Notes under the pieces: generated by a model
Told to the model about the DNA's origin: nothing
The model's database searches: none
The model's input: only the letters and a program-made list of their open reading frames with translations
Assembly (NCBI RefSeq): GCF_020511155.1
Contig: NZ_CP041216.1
Coordinates: 248,001-312,000, forward strand
Length of the DNA stretch: 64,000 bases
DNA from: Shewanella glacialimarina
Lineage (GTDB): Bacteria; Pseudomonadota; Gammaproteobacteria; Enterobacterales; Shewanellaceae
Direction of reading: 5' to 3'
Program-made: the position numbers and the translations under genes
Part shown: positions 55,610 through 64,000 of the stretch, piece by piece
Position numbering within the stretch: position 1 is the stretch's first letter
How the letters are laid out: every line of letters starts with the position of its first letter

Positions 55610-57994
55610 ATGAATAAGAAAATTATTGCCTTATTAATTGGTACAAGTTTATTGGCAGGGTGTAATAGCTCTGATGATCAACAAATCGAGCCTGTTGAAC
55701 AAGTGCCTGAAAATAAAGCACCAAGTGTGATTATGGTAGCAGCTAGCCCGTTAGTGGAAAAAGGTGCCGGAATACTATCCGTTGATGCTAGTGACAGTGA
55801 TGGTAGCATTGCTACATACCTGTGGGAGCAAACAAGTGGGCCAGTACTAACCATTATCGGAGCTGAAACAAAGAGTATTTCTTTTGATATCCCCTCTGTG
55901 ACTATGGACACACAGATTAGTTTTAAAGTCACGGTTACCGATGATGATGGTGACATAGCAAATACCACTATAGAAACAGCTATTGAGCGTATAGAAACTG
56001 ACTACCAATTAGCTGGTAAAGTAGTGGGCGATGTTTTTGCTGGAAAAATGTTAAAGGCAGTTGTATCTACAGAAGTGGCAGAGACCGCAATTAAAGATGA
56101 TGGAACATTTTCTATCAATTTGAAGGTGGACGATGACATTCCCCTCACCAAGCTGGTAAAAATATCCACTTTAGCAGCAACTGGTATAAATTTAACACTT
56201 TTGTTGCCCTCGCTAGATAAGCTGGATAGCATTATTTTCACGCCATCAAATGCGTCTAAGCTCAATAACATAAATGCACAACAAGCCGCTACAGCCAGTT
56301 TGACGTCGTTATCTGTGTCAGCCGTTTCTACTGCGTTATATAGTCTAATTTTAGCTTCAAATAAGGGGGTTGAGCCAGATAACATTAATACAATTGAATT
56401 GATCGAAAGTCAGTTGAACCCGGAGGATGTTATTAGATCAGCTGCTGTTGTCAAAATTTTACTCGAAAGTGACACCATTGTATTACCAGAAGGTATAAAT
56501 AATGTGGTTGATTTAATCGCGAATCCTGAAGCCTTAGACAGTTTTGTCGCCACAATAACGGCAATGACTCCAGACTTAATTGAGAATGAGATGGATGCGA
56601 TTATTGCAGATCCCAATCTCACGCCGCCAGTCGATAGTAGTTCAGTCGCAAAAGTGTACTATCAAACAGAGCCTGTTGCACCGACATTTCTAGCTCGCTC
56701 AGGGAGTCGCTATCAATTTGATGATAATGGTATAGGTAAATTTACCGATAGCTTTGGTGTCAGTATATTCGGTTGGGAAATTAAAGAGGGTAAGATTGAC
56801 ATTACTTACACCAATCCCGCGGTGTCTGTCAGTTATGATGATGTCAGCGCTTTAGATGCATTATCTCAAACGGATAAAGATGCACTTTGGGCTGCAGGTT
56901 ACACTCAAGTTGAAGTTATGGTGAAGAAAAGCCATGAAACATTTACTCGTCTAACGACTGGCTCCTCAGTAGATAGTTATTATGTTGAAACATCGGCGCT
57001 ACGTGAAATGACGCCAATTACCTTAGGTTTTGACACAATTAAAGGAACCTGGCAAGGGACAAGTGAAAGTGATTTTTTGATGCGTAAGTCCGCTACTGCG
57101 GGTGCTCAATTTGAAAAATCTTATTTTAAAGGACTTTGGGTATTAGATGTTTATCATCCTCAATCTTATAATAATGTACATTTTGAACGTCTTGATTTTG
57201 ACGCTGACGGCACAGGCGTAAGCGCTGATACTGCAAGACAGTATACATGGACAGTTACTGACGGGGTGCTAATTTTAGTATTTGATGATTTTATTCAAAC
57301 TTATAATGTTATTGATGCACTATCAGGAGACTACTCAACGTTTTCTGAGATTAAAAGTAAAGTAGGTGAAACCCTAGCAGTGACCTTTGGCGTCGTTTTG
57401 CAGCAAGAGGAAGGGTTAACATTTAATGATACAAATACAGTTACAGGAGCCGAACGTTACTGGCAAACAACGATTAATCAGTGGACTGCAGACTCATGGG
57501 ATGGAAATCGTTTAAGTTTTTGCTTAAGAGATTCAGATACATATGCTTGTGAAAATGGCAGTGTATTTTTCGGATTTCAAACACTAAGTGATAATACTGG
57601 CACGCGCTATACGTATGCTGAAGGAGTGCCTCCGTCATTATCTAATTATTCGGGGAATGCACTCAGTTGGTCAATTATGGCTAATAACAATGTTATCAAG
57701 TTTGAACATAGAAATTCATGCTGGGATGTCGAGGGGGTTTGCCGTTATCGAGAGTGGCACCTTTTAAAAATTGAAGACGGCATTATTGGAAAACGATTCT
57801 ATGTTCAAGAAGTCGATTATGCACGAGTTGGCTCTGAAGATGAGTGGTATTACTTCATTCAACCTCGATTTAATCAATACGAATTAATAAATTTAGAGTA
57901 CTTTAATCAAACAGCACAGATAATTTCACCGCCTGGACATACGCCGGCTATGCATAGTGTGTATTATCCTAGTATGGTAAAAGATATAAATTAA
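55610..57994 (+). CDS. Large PKD-domain lipoprotein of unknown function
   Basis: A surface or periplasmic lipoprotein of 794 residues. The ATG at 55610 has AAAGGA 7 bases upstream and gives a signal with lipobox (MNKKIIALLIGTSLLAGC). Residues ~35-140 form a PKD-like fold (SVDASDSDGSIATYLWEQTSG, VTVTDDDGDIANT). The following ~600 residues match nothing I recognise: an Ala/Leu-rich helical region with repeated acidic turns, then a beta-rich part with many Tyr and Trp and late Cys pairs (FCLRDSDTYACENG, SCWDVEGVCRY). It is alone on its strand with a terminator, divergent from the LuxR-type gene, and is the most accessory-looking gene in the window. Confidence 0.82.
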   Translation: MNKKIIALLIGTSLLAGCNSSDDQQIEPVEQVPENKAPSVIMVAASPLVEKGAGILSVDASDSDGSIATYLWEQTSGPVLTIIGAETKSISFDIPSVTMDTQISFKVTVTDDDGDIANTTIETAIERIETDYQLAGKVVGDVFAGKMLKAVVSTEVAETAIKDDGTFSINLKVDDDIPLTKLVKISTLAATGINLTLLLPSLDKLDSIIFTPSNASKLNNINAQQAATASLTSLSVSAVSTALYSLILASNKGVEPDNINTIELIESQLNPEDVIRSAAVVKILLESDTIVLPEGINNVVDLIANPEALDSFVATITAMTPDLIENEMDAIIADPNLTPPVDSSSVAKVYYQTEPVAPTFLARSGSRYQFDDNGIGKFTDSFGVSIFGWEIKEGKIDITYTNPAVSVSYDDVSALDALSQTDKDALWAAGYTQVEVMVKKSHETFTRLTTGSSVDSYYVETSALREMTPITLGFDTIKGTWQGTSESDFLMRKSATAGAQFEKSYFKGLWVLDVYHPQSYNNVHFERLDFDADGTGVSADTARQYTWTVTDGVLILVFDDFIQTYNVIDALSGDYSTFSEIKSKVGETLAVTFGVVLQQEEGLTFNDTNTVTGAERYWQTTINQWTADSWDGNRLSFCLRDSDTYACENGSVFFGFQTLSDNTGTRYTYAEGVPPSLSNYSGNALSWSIMANNNVIKFEHRNSCWDVEGVCRYREWHLLKIEDGIIGKRFYVQEVDYARVGSEDEWYYFIQPRFNQYELINLEYFNQTAQIISPPGHTPAMHSVYYPSMVKDIN

Positions 57995-58034
57995 TAGTAA
58001 ATGGATTGGGTGGTGACATTAAACCGTTTATGAA

Positions 58035-58068
58035 TAAAAAAACCAGTTATTATTCAACTGGTTTTTTT
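58035..58068. terminator. Bidirectional terminator between lipoprotein gene and ppnP
   Basis: AAAAAACCAGTT and AACTGGTTTTTT pair around a 7-8 base loop, with A- and T-tracts at both ends. Confidence 0.92.
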
Positions 58069-58077
58069 ATGGACGAC

Positions 58078-58383
58078 TTAAAGGTAGCTGCAACAGTATT
58101 CAGCAATATCGCTGGTTTTAATACTAAAGTTCACACCAGCAGCTAATTCAAACTGGGTGTCAGCTGAATAATTGATCCATTCTGTCGTACCAGGCAATAA
58201 CACTTCAAAGTTACCTGATGTGACTTGCATTATTTCACCTTGAGAGGTTGAAAAGGTATATTCGCCAGGTAAGACAACACCTAGAGTTTGTCTGCTTCCA
58301 TCGGCTAAAAATACTGTGCGGCTAATGACTTTTCCATCAAAATAAACATTTGCCTTTAGGGCTACATCGACTTGTTTTAACAT
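58078..58383 (-). CDS. ppnP: Pyrimidine/purine nucleoside phosphorylase PpnP
   Basis: Splits purine and pyrimidine nucleosides phosphorolytically; formerly DUF1255/YaiE. The 101-residue cupin has [12 protein letters not shown]-type opening ([13 protein letters not shown]), [36 protein letters not shown] and a C-terminal YCCSYL, aligning well with E. coli PpnP by eye. The ATG has AGGAAA upstream. It lies between two terminators, so it is transcribed alone. Confidence 0.9.
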   Translation of the reverse strand: MLKQVDVALKANVYFDGKVISRTVFLADGSRQTLGVVLPGEYTFSTSQGEIMQVTSGNFEVLLPGTTEWINYSADTQFELAAGVNFSIKTSDIAEYCCSYL

Positions 58384-58503
58384 ATTTCCTGATACTCCAT
58401 AAATGTTTTAAGTGAATTTATATCTATTTTAAATGTATATCTAGTTTTTTTTGTACTCTGGTTATGAATTATTTATGTGTAAGTTTTTAGATTAGCAGGC
58501 ACA

Positions 58504-58531
58504 AAAAAGCCCAGAACAATCTGGGCTTTTT
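58504..58531 (-). terminator. Rho-independent terminator of typA
   Basis: AAAAAGCCCAGA and TCTGGGCTTTTT pair around ACAA; on the minus strand it ends in T6 just after the typA stop. Confidence 0.93.
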
Positions 58532-58575
58532 AGATATTAATAAGTGGTAAATATCACACCACTCATTAATTGCAA

Positions 58576-60387
58576 TTAACTGCGGTTATGACGCTTACGC
58601 TCGTTTTCAGTTAAGTATTTCTTACGAACACGGATGTTCTTAGGAGTTACTTCAACTAATTCATCATCATCGATGAACTCAAGTGCTTGCTCAAGAGTTA
58701 AGTTAATCGGTGTCGTTAACACTTGTGCTTCATCAGTACCTGATGCGCGCATGTTAGTTAGCTGCTTACCTTTAAGACAGTTAACTGTCAAATCGTTAGA
58801 GCGAGCATGGATACCGACAACTTGGCCTTCATAGACTTCAGCAGCGTGGCCAATAAACAGACGACCGCGGTCTTGTAAACCGAATAATGCGAATGTTAAT
58901 GCTTTACCCGTTGCGTTAGAAATCAATACGCCGTTAGCACGTTGACCAATATCGCCACCTTTGTGCGGTGCGTAATGATCAAATGAATGATAAATTAGAC
59001 CAGTACCTGAAGTTGCAGTTAAGAACTCAGTTTGGAAACCAATTAAGCCACGGCTCGGCATGATGAAATCGATACGTACACGACCTTTACCATCAAGCAG
59101 CATATCTTTCATTTCAGCTTTACGTACACCTAACTTTTCAATTACGGTACCTTGATGTTCTTCTTGAACGTCAACAGTAACGGTTTCGAATGGTTCGTGT
59201 AGTTCGCCATCAACAGTCTTAAGAATTACTTCTGGACGTGATACCGCTAACTCGTAGCCTTCACGACGCATGTTTTCAATAAGGATTGATAAATGTAATT
59301 CACCACGACCTGAAACACGGAAACGATCTGGACTGTCAGTTTCTTCAACGCGTAATGCTACGTTGTGAACAAGTTCTGTTTGTAAACGCTCAAGAATGTT
59401 ACGAGAAGTAACATACTTACCTTCTTTACCCGCGAACGGAGAAGTGTTTACCTGGAACGTCATCGTTAGTGTTGGTTCGTCAACAGTTAATGGCGGTAAC
59501 GCTTCTACTTCAGTCACAGCACAAACTGTGTCAGAAATCTTAAGTTCACCTAAACCTGTAATTGCCACGATGTCACCAGCGTTTGCAATTTCAACTTCAG
59601 TACGGTCAAGACCCATATAACCTAATACCTGGCCCATTTTACCGTTACGCTTTTTACCGTCAGCGCCAACAATAGTCACTTGTTGGTTAGTTTTTACACT
59701 ACCACGCTTAATGCGACCAATACCGATAACACCCACATATGAGTTGTAATCGATTTGAGAAATTTGCATTTGGAATGCACCTTCCGAATCAGCGTCAGGG
59801 AAAGAAACTTTCTCAACGATGGTTTGGAAAAGTGGCGTCATGTCAGTGCTAGTTACATCAGGATCTAAGGTTGCGAAACCGTTTAATGCTGAAGCATAAA
59901 CAATAGGGAAGTCTAACTGTTCGTCAGTTGCACCCAAGTTGTCGAATAAATCGAATACTTGGTCAATAACCCAATCAGGACGAGCCCCAGGGCGGTCAAT
60001 CTTGTTAATAACAACGATTGGCTTTAGGCCTTGAGCAAACGCTTTCTTAGTCACAAAGCGAGTTTGTGGCATTGGACCATCAACTGCGTCAACTAACAAT
60101 AATACTGAATCAACCATAGATAGAACACGTTCTACTTCACCACCGAAATCGGCGTGACCAGGTGTGTCTACGATGTTAATGCGGTAGTCGTTCCATTTGA
60201 TGGCAGTGTTTTTTGCCAGAATGGTGATCCCACGTTCTTTTTCAAGATCGTTAGAATCCATCACACGCTCAGTCGCTTCACCACGTGAAGCAAGGGTACC
60301 AGACTGCGCAAGCAATTTGTCTACCAGGGTCGTTTTGCCATGGTCGACGTGTGCAATAATGGCGATGTTACGTAAATTCTCTAGCAC
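58576..60387 (-). CDS. typA: Ribosome-associated GTPase TypA/BipA
   Basis: Translational GTPase of the EF-G superfamily, needed for 50S assembly at low temperature and for stress adaptation. Start GTG at 60387 ([20 protein letters not shown]): GAGG lies 8 bases upstream and the N-terminus matches the family, whereas the TTG start nine codons earlier does not. The resulting 603 residues are the standard length. G motifs: [10 protein letters not shown] (G1), [13 protein letters not shown] (G3) and [10 protein letters not shown] (G4). The later EF-G-like domains and C-terminal domain ([14 protein letters not shown]) are intact. Divergent from glnA, as in E. coli. Confidence 0.97.
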   Translation of the reverse strand: MLENLRNIAIIAHVDHGKTTLVDKLLAQSGTLASRGEATERVMDSNDLEKERGITILAKNTAIKWNDYRINIVDTPGHADFGGEVERVLSMVDSVLLLVDAVDGPMPQTRFVTKKAFAQGLKPIVVINKIDRPGARPDWVIDQVFDLFDNLGATDEQLDFPIVYASALNGFATLDPDVTSTDMTPLFQTIVEKVSFPDADSEGAFQMQISQIDYNSYVGVIGIGRIKRGSVKTNQQVTIVGADGKKRNGKMGQVLGYMGLDRTEVEIANAGDIVAITGLGELKISDTVCAVTEVEALPPLTVDEPTLTMTFQVNTSPFAGKEGKYVTSRNILERLQTELVHNVALRVEETDSPDRFRVSGRGELHLSILIENMRREGYELAVSRPEVILKTVDGELHEPFETVTVDVQEEHQGTVIEKLGVRKAEMKDMLLDGKGRVRIDFIMPSRGLIGFQTEFLTATSGTGLIYHSFDHYAPHKGGDIGQRANGVLISNATGKALTFALFGLQDRGRLFIGHAAEVYEGQVVGIHARSNDLTVNCLKGKQLTNMRASGTDEAQVLTTPINLTLEQALEFIDDDELVEVTPKNIRVRKKYLTENERKRHNRS

Positions 60388-60678
60388 GGATAAAACCTCT
60401 ATACCATCAAACAAAAAAAAGGGATTATTTACAGTAACTATTTAATTATAGCCACCATAAAAAAGCGTGCCATTCTACTCCAGCAAGGCCTCAGTAGATA
60501 GGATTTTTTTTGAACACCTCATAATTTCGTCTTATTATGCTATAAATTTGCAGTTAATTTAGTGATATAAACTTTATCATCCCCTCGTATGCTAGGTTAC
60601 AAAAGATGTAAAACACAGTTTTCGCGATTTTGTTTAGTAAATTGTTATCTGTATGCACTTTTTGGGTTTCAGTGTCTA

Positions 60679-60711
60679 TATAATCAAACAGGCGTGCACC
60701 ACTCTGGTGTA
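60679..60711 (+). promoter_or_regulatory. Sigma-70-like -10 and NtrC site upstream of glnA
   Basis: TATAAT (60679-60684) is a good -10, though the -35 is weak. TGCACCA-CTC-TGGTGTA (60695-60711) matches the NtrC site at 13 of 14 positions. The NtrC site overlaps the expected start point of this promoter, as at E. coli glnAp1. Confidence 0.7.
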
Positions 60712-60734
60712 GTGCACTGTTATGATGCAACCAA

Positions 60735-60751
60735 TGGATCTATTTGGTGCA
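60735..60751 (+). promoter_or_regulatory. Second, weaker NtrC site of glnA
   Basis: TGGATCT-ATT-TGGTGCA keeps one perfect half-site and 4 of 7 bases in the other. Its centre is 40 bp from the stronger site, about four helical turns. Confidence 0.5.
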
Positions 60752-60813
60752 ACCCTTGATTTTTGGGAAAAACTAAAAATATCAAGTTTATATAAATCAG
60801 ATGCTTATATATC

Positions 60814-60829
60814 TGGCATGATAATAGCT
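60814..60829 (+). promoter_or_regulatory. Sigma-54 promoter of glnA
   Basis: TGGCATG-ATAA-TAGCT keeps the invariant GG and GC with the exact spacing of the sigma-54 consensus TGGCACG-N4-TTGCA. Predicted transcription start is about 60840, 110 bp before the glnA ATG; the stronger NtrC site lies at about -136, a usual enhancer distance. Confidence 0.8.
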
Positions 60830-60950
60830 AAGTAAACGTCATCATGTGGACATCATTGTTTTACATTAGTTTACTGAGTCAATAAAACTTGGTGAACAGT
60901 AATATTAAATATTAGAAGGGAATACCCTTGACCCTACCGGAGGCTTGAGA

Positions 60951-62360
60951 ATGTCAGTTGAATCAGTATTAAAGCAACTTCAAGAGTTAGAAGTTAAGTT
61001 TGTTGACTTACGCTTTACCGATACTAAAGGTAAAGAGCAGCACGTTTCTATCCCATCTCATCAAGTAAATGAAGAATTTTTTGAAGACGGAAAAATGTTT
61101 GACGGTTCTTCAATAGCAGGCTGGAAAGGCATCAATGAATCAGACATGGTATTAATGCCTGATCCAACTACTTTTGTTTTAGACCCTTTCACCGAAGAAA
61201 CAACAGCACTTATCCGTTGTGACATTTTAGAACCTGGTACTATGACTGGTTACGACCGTGACCCACGCTCTATCGCTAAAAAAGCAGAAGCGTATCTAAT
61301 TTCTACCGGTATTGCTGATACAGTATTGATTGGTCCTGAGCCTGAGTTCTTCTTATTTGATGACGTCCGTTTTGGTACTGATATGTCAGGTTGTTTCGTT
61401 AAGATTGATGCGAAAGAAGCTGCATGGAACTCCGGTAAAGAATACGCTGATGGCAACACAGGCCACCGTCCAATGGTGAAAGGTGGTTATTTTCCAGTTG
61501 CGCCAGTTGATTCTTCGCAAGACTTACGTTCTGCAATGTGTTTAGTACTTGAAGAAATGGGCCAAGTTGTAGAAGCGCATCACCATGAAGTGGCGACAGC
61601 GGGCCAGAACGAAATTGCAACACGTTTCAACACCTTGACTAAGAAAGCGGATGAAATCCAAATTCTTAAGTATGTTGTTCATAACATGGCGCATGCTTAT
61701 GGCAAAACAGCGACCTTTATGCCTAAGCCTATCGTAGGTGACAACGGCAGTGGTATGCACGTGCACCAATCTTTAGCTAAAGACGGTGTTAACTTATTTG
61801 CTGGCGATAAGTATGCTGGTTTAAGTGAATTAGCGCTTTATTACATTGGTGGTATTATCAAGCACGCTCGTGCATTGAACGCATTCACTAACCCAAGCAC
61901 CAACTCTTATAAGCGTTTAGTACCACATTTCGAAGCGCCTGTTATGTTAGCTTATTCTGCGCGTAACCGTAGTGCATCTATTCGTATTCCAGTAGTGCCA
62001 AGCCCTAAGGGTCGTCGTATCGAAGCACGTTTCCCTGATCCACATGCAAATCCATATTTAGGTTTTGCGGCATTATTGATGGCAGGTCTTGATGGTATAC
62101 AAAACAAGATCCACCCTGGAGATGCCATGGACAAAGACTTGTATGACTTACCGCCTGAAGAAGCTGCTGAGATCCCACAAGTTGCGACTTCTTTAGAAAA
62201 CGCGCTTGAAAACTTGAAAGCTGACCATGAGTTTTTAACTAAAGGTGGCGTATTCAGTGAAGATTTCATCCAGTCTTATATCACTTTGAAGACTGCAGAA
62301 GCTGAGCGTGTAGCCCGTACTACTCATCCATTAGAGTTTGAAATGTACTACAGCCTATAA
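60951..62360 (+). CDS. glnA: Glutamine synthetase GlnA (type I)
   Basis: ATP-dependent synthesis of glutamine from glutamate and ammonia; dodecamer in the cytoplasm. Start ATG at 60951, with GGAGG 7 bases upstream; a TTG two codons earlier is excluded by that site. 469 residues, standard. Motifs: FDGSSIAGW, the metal-binding [20 protein letters not shown], the ATP/metal region [12 protein letters not shown], and the adenylylation-site Tyr in [12 protein letters not shown] (near 397). The promoter region carries a sigma-54 promoter and NtrC sites, so expression should follow nitrogen supply through glnL-glnG. Confidence 0.98.
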   Translation: MSVESVLKQLQELEVKFVDLRFTDTKGKEQHVSIPSHQVNEEFFEDGKMFDGSSIAGWKGINESDMVLMPDPTTFVLDPFTEETTALIRCDILEPGTMTGYDRDPRSIAKKAEAYLISTGIADTVLIGPEPEFFLFDDVRFGTDMSGCFVKIDAKEAAWNSGKEYADGNTGHRPMVKGGYFPVAPVDSSQDLRSAMCLVLEEMGQVVEAHHHEVATAGQNEIATRFNTLTKKADEIQILKYVVHNMAHAYGKTATFMPKPIVGDNGSGMHVHQSLAKDGVNLFAGDKYAGLSELALYYIGGIIKHARALNAFTNPSTNSYKRLVPHFEAPVMLAYSARNRSASIRIPVVPSPKGRRIEARFPDPHANPYLGFAALLMAGLDGIQNKIHPGDAMDKDLYDLPPEEAAEIPQVATSLENALENLKADHEFLTKGGVFSEDFIQSYITLKTAEAERVARTTHPLEFEMYYSL

Positions 62361-62395
62361 TATTAACGCGCTAACTTTGTTAGCGGTTAAGTGAT

Positions 62396-62429
62396 AAAAA
62401 AAGCCTCGCATAGATTGCGGGGCTTTTTA
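62396..62429 (+). terminator. Rho-independent terminator of glnA
   Basis: AAAAAGCCTCGCA and TGCGGGGCTTTTT form a stem (one G-U) around TAGAT, ending in T5. A second perfect hairpin (CGCTAAC / GTTAGCG, 62369-62385) lies between it and the stop codon. Confidence 0.92.
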
Positions 62430-63013
62430 TTAAGTTATTTTTACAATTATTTACAACCTTTCTCATTCTGTTTTAACTCATGCTTTGCGAATTTCTGTTT
62501 TAAATTCAGCTAACTCGTGTGCGTTAGGATTATCCAGTTTTTTGTCATTAGTTATTGATATATATAAATAATTAAATCATATGACATTTGACTATAACTA
62601 TTCAGCCAACACTTTGTTGATATCCTTTTGTTTATTGAATAACTTGTGAGCAAGTTATCAGTAATATCAATCATTTTGTGATCCAGCATTTGCAAGCTAG
62701 CTGTTGCAATGGCGTTTTAGATCCGTAAACTTGCGCCGTATAAATGCCGAGCAATTACTCTAAAAGTGATTTTGGGTTAAAGGCAGATATAAATAACCTC
62801 AACTTGGGTTAAGGGATGAATAAGCGGGATTTAAATAGATAAATTCAGATGTTTACTCTCAAACTTGAGCTTTGCGCTGGTAATAAGGCGAACTAACGCG
62901 TCAACAGCTAGCCTATTGCAAGTAAATTCAACACAGTTAGCGGTGCAAAGAGCTGTTTGATATACATTTGTTATCCTGAGCTGAGGTTAAATACAATAAC
63001 TAAGAGAATGATA
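62430..63013. other. Intergenic region before the FadL-type gene
   Basis: 584 bp with no ORF that has a ribosome binding site. It should hold the promoter of the fadL-type gene. I do not see a sequence close to a FadR or Crp consensus that I would call. Confidence 0.45.
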
Positions 63014-64000
63014 ATGAAAAAAACAATAATCACTTTGGCAATATCAGCTATTGTCTTTGGCACGACTTCACAAGCTCAAGCTGCAGGTTTTCAGTTAGCA
63101 GAATATTCATCAACCGGCTTAGGACGTGCATTTGCAGGTGAAGCGGCAATGGCCGATAACGCGTCTGCGCAATCACGTAATCCGGCAATGTTAACGTATC
63201 TGACCGGGCGTCAACTGTCAGCAGGTGGCATTTATGTCATGCCTAATATTGATGTGACGGGTGACATTGCGATTACCTCTCCTTTATTGGGCGCTCAAGC
63301 TATGCATGTGCCAGCCAGTGCGCATGATGTAGCGGGTGACGCACTAGTGCCTAATTTCTATTATTCTAACCAGTTAACTGATCAATGGACCTGGGGATTA
63401 ACGGTAAATTCAAACTATGGACTAGCTACTGAAATCGATACTACACATGCTGCGGCAATTTTTGGTAATAAAACAGCGATTACCACTGTAGAGTTTAATC
63501 CTAATATTGCTTATAAAATCAATGAGCAATTTTCAGTCGGTGGCGGTCTACGCGTGGTTTATGGAGAAGGTAGTATCAGCGCAACTACGCCTGCTTGGGT
63601 GGGGGCGATTAAATCTAATCCGGCATTGCCTGCTGCAGTTGCTGCACGTTTACCTGATTCTGGTATGACTTTAAAAGCAATGGAAGGTGATGATATTAGT
63701 GTCGGCTGGAAAGCGGGTGCTAGCTGGCAGATAAACGCTGATCATCGTTTAGGGTTAGCTTATCATAGCGGCGTTGAACTTGAGTTAGATGGTCACGCGT
63801 CTGGCTTGCTTTATGATGGTGGTCAGGATATATCAATTGAAGGTTATCTTCCGATCGAGACGCCTGCATTTGCTGAATTAGCTTCTTATAACCAGCTTAC
63901 TGAAAAATTTGCGATGCATGCAAGTATCAATTGGACTCAATGGAGTGTATTTGATCAATTAGTGGCATATTTCCCTGGTGAGCAAAAGCCAGTTAGTGGC
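63014..64000 (+). CDS. fadL: FadL/TodX-family outer-membrane transporter (cut by window)
   Basis: Outer-membrane channel for long-chain fatty acids or other hydrophobic compounds. 329 codons are present and the gene runs off the right edge. The ATG at 63014 is preferred over one two codons earlier because AAGAG lies 7 bases upstream. Signal peptide ending AQA, then the family N-terminus AGFQLAEYSSTGLGRAFAGEA followed by ASAQSRNPAML, which forms the FadL hatch. The rest alternates barrel strands (WTWGLTVNSNYGLAT, FSVGGGLRVVYGEG, SVGWKAGASWQIN). The substrate and the presence of a downstream partner cannot be judged. Confidence 0.9.
   Translation, partial: MKKTIITLAISAIVFGTTSQAQAAGFQLAEYSSTGLGRAFAGEAAMADNASAQSRNPAMLTYLTGRQLSAGGIYVMPNIDVTGDIAITSPLLGAQAMHVPASAHDVAGDALVPNFYYSNQLTDQWTWGLTVNSNYGLATEIDTTHAAAIFGNKTAITTVEFNPNIAYKINEQFSVGGGLRVVYGEGSISATTPAWVGAIKSNPALPAAVAARLPDSGMTLKAMEGDDISVGWKAGASWQINADHRLGLAYHSGVELELDGHASGLLYDGGQDISIEGYLPIETPAFAELASYNQLTEKFAMHASINWTQWSVFDQLVAYFPGEQKPVSG

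Noticed and set aside
62369-62385. First hairpin after glnA as the main terminator
   Set aside because: CGCTAAC / GTTAGCG is perfect but lacks a T-tract; the next hairpin (62396-62429) has the proper terminator form.

Overview
The window reads as a chromosomal segment of a marine gammaproteobacterium, most likely Shewanella (inferred). The reasons are the low-GC gammaproteobacterial codon style, the many chemotaxis, cyclic-di-GMP and two-component genes, and blocks of conserved gene order: bioH / comF / nfuA, menD-menH-menC-menE, cpxA-cpxR / cpxP / fieF next to glnG-glnL, and typA / glnA. I found no rRNA, tRNA, CRISPR array, insertion sequence or prophage. Both ends cut a gene: a hemerythrin-PAS-GGDEF protein on the left and a FadL-type porin on the right.

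Layout. 1-11 kb: c-di-GMP sensor (cut), tex, a lipid A phosphoethanolamine operon (eptA and a PmrAB-like two-component pair) behind a perfect PmrA box, and an LTA-synthase-type sulfatase-fold protein. 11-15.5 kb: Gln-rich orphan, bioH, comF, nfuA, and a PepSY membrane protein behind a Fur-like box. 16-23.4 kb: chemoreceptor and the menaquinone operon menDHCE. 23.8-32.7 kb: HDOD protein, Lrp-type regulator divergent from a YjeH-type exporter, TerB and DUF2780 proteins, a YciC / Sel1-repeat pair, and a second chemoreceptor. 32.8-45.4 kb: small membrane protein flanked by inverted repeats, LysR regulator divergent from a Bcr/CflA efflux pump, beta-barrel protein, TapT-like tRNA modification gene with two followers, a run of three peptidases (M20, M16, M16 partner), trmL and hypotheticals. 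45.4-53.5 kb: Cpx envelope-stress module including a thioredoxin-CcdA fusion, fieF, a 14-bp tandem repeat, and glnG-glnL. 53.6-58.4 kb: the most accessory-looking stretch, with a DUF4124 protein, a LuxR-type regulator divergent from a large PKD lipoprotein, and ppnP. 58.5-64 kb: typA, glnA and fadL.

How the genes work together. Several promoters can be read directly. The PmrA box suggests that the eptA operon controls itself. A perfect CpxR box lies between the thioredoxin-CcdA fusion and cpxP. Overlapping NtrC sites precede glnL. glnA has an NtrC site, a weaker second site and a sigma-54 promoter, so the regulator pair and its main target both carry the same recognition sequence within 8 kb. 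I see no complete, clearly new multi-gene system such as a defence island. The best candidates for undescribed biology are the thioredoxin-CcdA fusion inside the Cpx module, the LuxR / PKD-lipoprotein pair, the YciC / DUF4145-like-Sel1 operon, and the inverted repeats around the small membrane protein at 32.8-33.2 kb. Where start codons were chosen by ribosome binding site or family length, the entry says so.
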